Source of the DNA: JAXLWB01 sp046328715
Lineage (GTDB): Bacteria; Chloroflexota; Anaerolineae; Caldilineales; Caldilineaceae
Direction: 5' to 3'
Assembly (NCBI GenBank): GCA_046328715.1
Contig: JAXLWB010000080.1
Span: 1-20,138, forward strand
DNA: 20,138 nt
The notes under the pieces were generated by a model. The model saw nothing but the letters and a program-made list of their open reading frames with translations. It searched no databases and was not told the origin of the DNA. Below, in pieces: positions 17,401 to 20,138 of this stretch (position 1 is its first letter; each line of letters begins with the position of its first letter). The position numbers were made by a program, and so were the translations under genes.

Positions 17401-17602
17401 TTGTACACCTGTGCCAACGCAGACTGTGCAACCAACGGCGACTTGTGTCTCGTCAATCGGGATCTCGAATGGCACCCCTTGTGCGACAGGAACGCCTCCC
17501 TCCCCAACCCCGACAAGCACACCCACGCCGATGAGTACAAGGGTTTGCAATTCGGGAAGGAATGGTCAGGCACCTACTGTTTGCGCTACTGCGCTTCCGT
17601 AG
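14402..17602 (+). CDS. Secreted PKD-domain protein with PGRS-like Gly repeats and cysteine-pair tail
   Basis: The start ATG 14402 has GGAGGAGA just upstream and begins a clear signal peptide (MNQSNEPKSALRLLAVLLII...AQRSYAQ). The upstream GTG at 14291 lies in the Rpn remnant and is not chosen. The protein has 1066 residues. Residues 40-195 are a beta-rich region (IPANVQIHLTGPLTIQVQQ). Two PKD domains follow, about 205-283 (FAWDFGDGSS) and 290-378 (VTWDFGDGAS), immunoglobulin-like folds common in surface proteins. Residues about 430-895 are Gly-Gly-x repeats (GGKGGNATATA, GGNGGAATATGG) with scattered CxxC pairs, interrupted by short beta-strand segments such as VTFCAGVTLAAGDGG. The tail, about 910-1066, is Thr/Pro-rich with four C-x(11-13)-C modules and ends VCATALP. 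It is probably a cell-envelope or extracellular matrix protein. The role is unknown. Confidence 0.88.
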   Translation: MNQSNEPKSALRLLAVLLIILLVCGALLMAQRSYAQQPDVANQIFLPLLSDGSSKDGSDLAAFAPALSGELAGGDYTATSFHIPANVQIHLTGPLTIQVQQDVQIEGSLIADCHAIQIVTDGNLVVQGTIDNRCTSTETTPGGLTLYSNQGTLQLGTPQQPATIESDGDLDLGNAPTLADWEVALTAEQRSSSPLPPVCSANADSLIANATLADPATVHFYGAGLDPDGGPVTFAWDFGDGSSASTTNPTHDYTQASERTVVLTVSDDEGALCQSSLVLQLNDPTQGTTAPAVAFEASDLAVAVGEEISLNAAAIADQETVSVTWDFGDGASSSILSATHAYVQPGRYELQLTATNEKGETRLASGSIYVFSEQRTLFAADVEQAQAICPPNAPPPGAVLINVVNNPPKAAAGRNGANRRYRWRGDVIVAPGLNIRGGDGGDGADRNGRPLAVAQSGGDGGSLDILVAGRVTFCAGVTLAAGDGGKGGNATATAPSGQTATARGGKGGDAGDHLRVLASAGIVFEGAVTVDPGSGGDGGNATATGDAGQNRCPVADAGAHALANGGNGGRATKFAWSRGNVVGLANVTIINGLGGLGGDAEANGGTGGNAICQTTATSGTGGNAVANGGKGGDAQLTGAVNAGWQINPAAFSAGLGGKGDAQAGHGGTATATPAAACQASTASAGNGGIATGRGGDGGVGRNRGIGGEGHATGGNGGAATATGGDCNACKDGGNANANGGAGGDATATFGRPRPLGDTTASSAGNGGAATATGGRGGDCPTCPGGKGGNGGVASANGGGGGNGLGTGRRTGGDGGSGSATGGAAGNGANCCNPPQGGGNGGTGGNATGHSGKGGLPGGKTPANGNKAGDGGNGGEGKGPGSGGSGGVGAGSPFKVLDGVKGSDGKLCRETPTATPTATATATKTATATSTPTPSSTVTATATSSATPTPTGNCVTTPGTKQVATPVCTPVSTTTVTATVTVTVTAQCVVTPGNGTNNAVPCTPVPTQTVQPTATCVSSIGISNGTPCATGTPPSPTPTSTPTPMSTRVCNSGRNGQAPTVCATALP

Positions 17603-17691
17603 TTGTTTAGAAGGCTTGAAACGTGATGCGTGATGTGTGAGGTACTGCGACCTTCTTCAACCCTCTTGCTAAGAGATATGCTAGCAGTTGT

Positions 17692-17734
17692 CACTAAGTA
17701 ACACTTTTGACGGTATAAAAAGTGTTACTTAGTG
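17692..17734. terminator. Perfect 17-bp hairpin after the PKD-protein gene
   Basis: CACTAAGTAACACTTTT (17692-17708) is the exact reverse complement of 17718-17734, with a 9-base loop. It begins 90 bases after the stop. No T run follows on the plus strand, so it could be a factor-dependent terminator, an RNA-stabilising hairpin or the remains of a small element. Confidence 0.5.
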
Positions 17735-17860
17735 CAGCGCATCAGTATAAATAGTGCAACTTCGATGTTACTGGGTAGCATGCCATACTAATGGCCTAGA
17801 TCTCCCCTCCTCATCTCCTTACTGCCCTATTTCCTCTTATCTTGCATCCTTACGAATTAT

Positions 17861-17910
17861 TTTTAATCCAATTACCGTAAACTTTTAATCCTATTGATTG
17901 TAACAATCAA
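17861..17910. promoter_or_regulatory. Operator-like cluster: two direct repeats and a palindrome
   Basis: TTTTAATCC occurs at 17861-17869 and again at 17883-17891, spaced 22 bases start to start, about two helical turns. The palindrome TTGATTGTAACAATCAA follows at 17894-17910 with perfect 8-base arms around a central A. The arrangement suggests regulator binding upstream of the pilin gene. No regulator is identified in the window. Confidence 0.4.
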
Positions 17911-17917
17911 AGCAGGA

Positions 17918-17966
17918 TTTACCAGCAAGCAACCTGTAAGCGATGTAGGTTCGATTCTATGGTAAA
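17918..17966 (+). other. Possible structured leader element upstream of the pilin gene
   Basis: TTTACCA (17918-17924) pairs with TGGTAAA (17960-17966), and inside it AACCT (17931-17935) pairs with AGGTT (17947-17951). This leaves internal loops of 6 and 8 bases. It lies about 105 bases before the pilin ATG. It does not match any riboswitch consensus I know. Confidence 0.3.
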
Positions 17967-18072
17967 GTTCACCTTACATCAACGACCCAAAACAGGGCAG
18001 AAAAAATCGTCTAGTCAAGCAGTTAACGTAAGCAAGGTCAGTCGCTCAAACAAGCGCCCAGGAAGGTGAAAA

Positions 18073-18264
18073 ATGTTAGGCATGTGGATCATCATTTCAA
18101 ACTTAATCAATCTCGTGAAGCAAGACGAGGGCCAGGGCTTGGTGGAGTATTCATTGCTCTTTTTGATGGTGGTTTTGGTTTTGATTGCGGCGTTGACCAC
18201 CTTAGGTGCCACCATGAACACAGTATTTTATGAAAAATTAGCTTCAGATCTTTTTGGTGCATAA
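18073..18264 (+). CDS. Flp/type IVb pilin
   Basis: This 63-residue protein has the Flp pilin layout: a short leader with basic/acidic end (NLVKQDEG), then QGLVEYSLLFLMVVLVLIAA, a single hydrophobic helix, then TTLG and a short tail. Prepilin peptidase should cut after Gly20, which places the conserved Glu at +5 and Tyr at +6 as the family requires. It would form the Flp/Tad pilus fibre used for adhesion. The ATG at 18073 is preceded by AGGAAGGTG. No tad assembly genes are in the window, so this is a solitary pilin gene; many Chloroflexota keep such copies apart from the main cluster, though I cannot check that here. It is followed by a terminator shared with uppP. Confidence 0.9.
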   Translation: MLGMWIIISNLINLVKQDEGQGLVEYSLLFLMVVLVLIAALTTLGATMNTVFYEKLASDLFGA

Positions 18265-18303
18265 GAATCAAGCCAACGATTTTTACCTTTGCTGTCTTGT
18301 TTG

Positions 18304-18337
18304 AAAGCGTGGGTAATTTTCCAATCACTCACGCTTT
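18304..18337. terminator. Bidirectional terminator between the pilin gene and uppP
   Basis: AAAGCGTGGGT (18304-18314) pairs with ACTCACGCTTT (18327-18337) with one G-T pair and a 12-base loop. On the plus strand the stem ends in TTTTG; on the minus strand it ends in a GCTTTC tract. It sits between two converging genes and can serve both. Confidence 0.7.
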
Positions 18338-18381
18338 TGTTACAGACCTCATTCGCAGACCCTCGATCACTCAACGCAGCA

Positions 18382-19200
18382 TTATCGCCACACCAAACCA
18401 TAGAGAATCAACAGCACAACCCCAGCGATCACACGGTAGATGGCAAAGCCACGGAAGTTATTGGTCGCCACATAGCGCAGCAACCAGCGGATGACCAACA
18501 GCGAAACTACAAAAGTAACCACCAAACCAATCAGCAGCGAAACGACCATGTCTCCGCTCAGGCTCGAAAGTGCCTTGAGCAACGCATAGAGTGTGGCTGC
18601 ACCCAATGTAGGCATCGCCAGATAGAAGGAAAAGGCAGTAGCAGTGGAGCGATCCAAACCGCTCAAAAGCCCGCCGACAATTGTAGCCCCCGAACGAGAA
18701 ACGCCAGGGATCAACGCCACCACTTGTACCAAACCAATCGTCAACGCCTGACGCAAAGTGATCTGCTCCAACTGCTGCGTTTGTGATGAATGTTTCATAC
18801 CCTCCACCAGCCACAGCACGATCCCACCCACAATCAACGAAACCGCCACCACCCACGGCGAAAAGAGTACGTCGGTGATAAAGTCCTTGAACAGAAAGCC
18901 AAGGATGGCAGCCGGAATAAAGGCAACCAGAATATTGAGCCAGAATCGTTGTACTTTAGGTTCAGAAACGACGTCGCGCGCCTGCTGTAACAGATCGGCA
19001 TGGTACAGCCAAACCACCGCCAAGACGGCACCCAGTTGAATCACGATGTCGAATACACCGCCAGGATCGTGAAACTTCAGCAGATCAGAGGCGACAATCA
19101 GGTGGCCAGTCGATGAAATCGGCAAAAATTCTGTAATACCTTCAACGACGCCCAGTAGCGCCGCAACCAGCCAACCCCACAGCTCTAATGAAATTTGCAT
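18382..19200 (-). CDS. uppP: Undecaprenyl-diphosphatase
   Basis: This 272-residue integral membrane protein removes a phosphate from undecaprenyl pyrophosphate, recycling the lipid carrier for cell-wall synthesis and giving low-level bacitracin resistance. Both family signatures are present: EGITEFLPISSTGHL (residues 20-34, with Glu20, Glu24 and His33) and PGVSRSGAT (165-173, with Arg169). About seven to eight hydrophobic helices are visible. I take the ATG at 19200 (MQISLELWGW) because it places the first motif at the usual position; an upstream start at 19242 would lie in the inverted-repeat element and add an unlikely leader. A purine stretch GGGAAA lies about 10-15 bases upstream as a weak ribosome-binding site. 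It diverges from the phosphatase gene. Confidence 0.96.
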   Translation of the reverse strand: MQISLELWGWLVAALLGVVEGITEFLPISSTGHLIVASDLLKFHDPGGVFDIVIQLGAVLAVVWLYHADLLQQARDVVSEPKVQRFWLNILVAFIPAAILGFLFKDFITDVLFSPWVVAVSLIVGGIVLWLVEGMKHSSQTQQLEQITLRQALTIGLVQVVALIPGVSRSGATIVGGLLSGLDRSTATAFSFYLAMPTLGAATLYALLKALSSLSGDMVVSLLIGLVVTFVVSLLVIRWLLRYVATNNFRGFAIYRVIAGVVLLILYGLVWR

Positions 19201-19218
19201 AGGTAAGTGATTTCCCGT

Positions 19219-19299
19219 ATAGATGACACTTAAACCTTGCACAATCTCTAAGAATTAGGTTCTAAGGTAGAGTGTGCAAGGTCTAAATAGCGTGTCTAT
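19219..19299. repeat. Small inverted-repeat (MITE-like) element, copy 2
   Basis: TTAAACCTTGCACA (19230-19243) pairs with 19273-19286 at 13 of 14 positions. Weaker similarity continues outward to ATAGA (19219) and TCTAT (19299). An inner CTCTA/TAGAG extends the hairpin. The right arm matches 9570-9596 at 22 of 27 positions. It occupies most of the divergent region between uppP and the phosphatase gene, so it may affect both promoters. Confidence 0.6.
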
Positions 19300-19366
19300 T
19301 CATTTTGATTTATTGAAGCAAACAGTGTAATCATATCTGCAATCAAGATGAACCTGAAAATCATTC

Positions 19367-19819
19367 ATGGGAAAATGTATGACAGCCAAAGTTCTTTTCT
19401 TATGCACAGGGAATTACTACCGAAGTCGCTTTGCCGAAATGCTCTTTAATCACGAAGCTGCCAACCGTGGCCTCGATTGGGTCGCCGACTCCCGGGCTCT
19501 GGCTCTGGAATTTGGTGCGGGCAATGTTGGACCCATCTCGTCCTATACTCTGGCTCGATTACAGCAGCTTGGGGTCAACGCGGAAGGCGCACTCCGTTTC
19601 CCCAAACAGGTGGAGGAGGCAGATTTGCAAGCGGCAGACCTGATCATTGCCCTCGATCGCAGTGAACATGAGCCGATGGTCGCACAACGCTTGCCCGCTT
19701 GGCGTGATCGCATCCAATATTGGGAGGTCGCCGACCTCTACTTGCGCTCGGCAGATGAAGCACTAGGGCAAATTGCAGCCCAAGTAGCAGCATTGATTGA
19801 TGAATGTGCAAAAAAGTAG
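19367..19819 (+). CDS. Low-molecular-weight protein tyrosine phosphatase-like protein
   Basis: The protein has 150 residues, the normal family size. Near the N-terminus CTGNYYRS (Cys13 to Arg19) is the CX5R phosphate-binding loop, with Cys as nucleophile. GLDWVADSRALALEFGAGNV and RFPKQVEEADLQAADLIIAL follow family order. The usual C-terminal catalytic DP pair is not obvious: the corresponding region reads QYWEVADLYL, with a lone Asp. The enzyme may therefore be a diverged phosphatase or arsenate-reductase-like relative. Both ATG 19367 and ATG 19379 are possible starts; MTAKVLFLC from 19379 is closer to typical N-termini. Neither has a strong ribosome-binding site. It is expected in the cytoplasm. 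Confidence 0.85.
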   Translation: MGKCMTAKVLFLCTGNYYRSRFAEMLFNHEAANRGLDWVADSRALALEFGAGNVGPISSYTLARLQQLGVNAEGALRFPKQVEEADLQAADLIIALDRSEHEPMVAQRLPAWRDRIQYWEVADLYLRSADEALGQIAAQVAALIDECAKK

Positions 19820-19824
19820 GGATT

Positions 19825-19919
19825 CAGATGCAAGAAGAATCTTGGGGTGACAACTCAGAATTCTTCGCAAGCTGCTGCTCAGAATGACATTTCCCACCGA
19901 ATTTGCAGCTTGCATCCTG
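19825..19919. repeat. Structured intergenic element with nested inverted repeats
   Basis: GATGCAAG (19827-19834) pairs with CTTGCATC (19909-19916). Inside it GAAGAAT (19835-19841) pairs with ATTCTTC. The centre contains ATTCTTCGCAAGC...GCTCAGAATGACAT, resembling the dispersed TTCTTCGCTGCGCTCAGAATGACA-type repeats I recall from many bacterial genomes. It is not coding. The remaining bases up to 20020 show nothing further. Confidence 0.45.
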
Positions 19920-20020
19920 TTAGCGCTTTCCTGCTTCTGGAACAGGCGATACAGACAGCGTGGTCGTAACTCTGTATACAGATTGTAGCAACCAATTTAC
20001 CAGTTACTCTTGCGTTTACT

Positions 20021-20138
20021 ATGCCCGATTGTGATGTACTTTTTATTGGCTCTGGCCACAATGCATTGATCTGTGCTGGCTATCTTGCCAAAGCTGGCTA
20101 CAAAGTCATCCTCCTCGAACGACGACACACAATTGGCG
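20021..20138 (+). CDS. FAD/NAD-dependent oxidoreductase, phytoene-dehydrogenase-like (N-terminal start only)
   Basis: The first 39 codons read MPDCDVLFIGSGHNALICAG then YLAKAGYKVILLERRHTIG and run off the window. This is the N-terminal dinucleotide-binding fold (beta-strand, GSGHN glycine loop, helix, strand ending in Glu) of phytoene-desaturase/carotenoid and related amine oxidase-type flavoproteins. GxGHNALxxAxYLAKAGxxVxxLE is typical of that group. The substrate cannot be told from this part. The ATG at 20021 has no obvious ribosome-binding site, but the strong fold starts four residues later. Confidence 0.85.
   Translation, partial: MPDCDVLFIGSGHNALICAGYLAKAGYKVILLERRHTIG

Noticed and set aside
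17940..17962. GGTTCGATTC resembling a tRNA T-loop
   Set aside because: The flanking bases do not form the five-pair T stem, and no acceptor or anticodon arm could be placed.

Overview
The window looks like accessory DNA from a Chloroflexota bacterium. Two secreted proteins carry the I-[YF]-LP-[LM]-[VL] stretch typical of exported proteins in that phylum (IYLPMV near base 655, IFLPLL near base 14530), and both end in long Thr/Pro linkers. The phylum assignment rests on remembered family features, not on a database search; I cannot name a genus. The central stretches (about 9400-10600 and 13290-14110) are clearly richer in A+T than the protein-coding flanks, which suggests a patchwork of acquired and decaying DNA.

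Bases 1-2346 hold the end of a large secreted protein with a CLCA-like HExxH...DEY metalloprotease motif and a Thr/Pro tail. An 11-unit 42-bp minisatellite (2410-2872) follows and lies exactly where the next gene has lost its 5' end. That gene (open 2866-7842) is a giant RHS/YD-repeat polymorphic toxin with three tandem carbohydrate-binding-like domains inserted just before the RHS core. Its toxin tip is cut by an IS3-family element (7799-9400), and a toxin-like stub survives beyond it (9401-9458).

Bases 9462-14300 form a graveyard of toxin/immunity modules and small mobile elements. They contain an unidentified two-piece gene (9894-10579), a frameshifted Rpn-type nuclease/transposase on the minus strand (10766-11888), and a second displaced RHS tail that diverges from the first immediately after NDPSGH. 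That tail carries a frameshifted YwqJ/cytidine-deaminase-like toxin (12671-13293), followed by a frameshifted SUKH-3-type immunity gene (13359-13790). A 180-bp MITE-like element with perfect 22-bp inverted ends and a second, truncated Rpn tail follow. This is the orphan toxin-immunity arrangement known from RHS/CDI loci, with nearly every piece damaged.

Bases 14402-17602 encode an intact secreted protein: signal peptide, two PKD domains, a long Gly-Gly-x repeat region resembling mycobacterial PGRS, and a Thr/Pro tail with spaced cysteine pairs. The gene at the window start shares this tail design. After an intergenic region with several inverted and direct repeats come housekeeping-type genes: a Flp/type IVb pilin (18073-18264), UppP undecaprenyl-diphosphatase on the minus strand (18382-19200), a low-molecular-weight tyrosine phosphatase-like protein (19367-19819), and the first 39 codons of a FAD/NAD-dependent oxidoreductase (20021 to the end).

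The most interesting points are the decayed deaminase/SUKH pair on a displaced RHS tip, the IS-split first toxin, the two small inverted-repeat element families (9462-9596 with 19219-19299; 13816-13995), the 42-bp array that can be read as a 14-residue repeat, and the shared cysteine-pair tails of the two secreted proteins.
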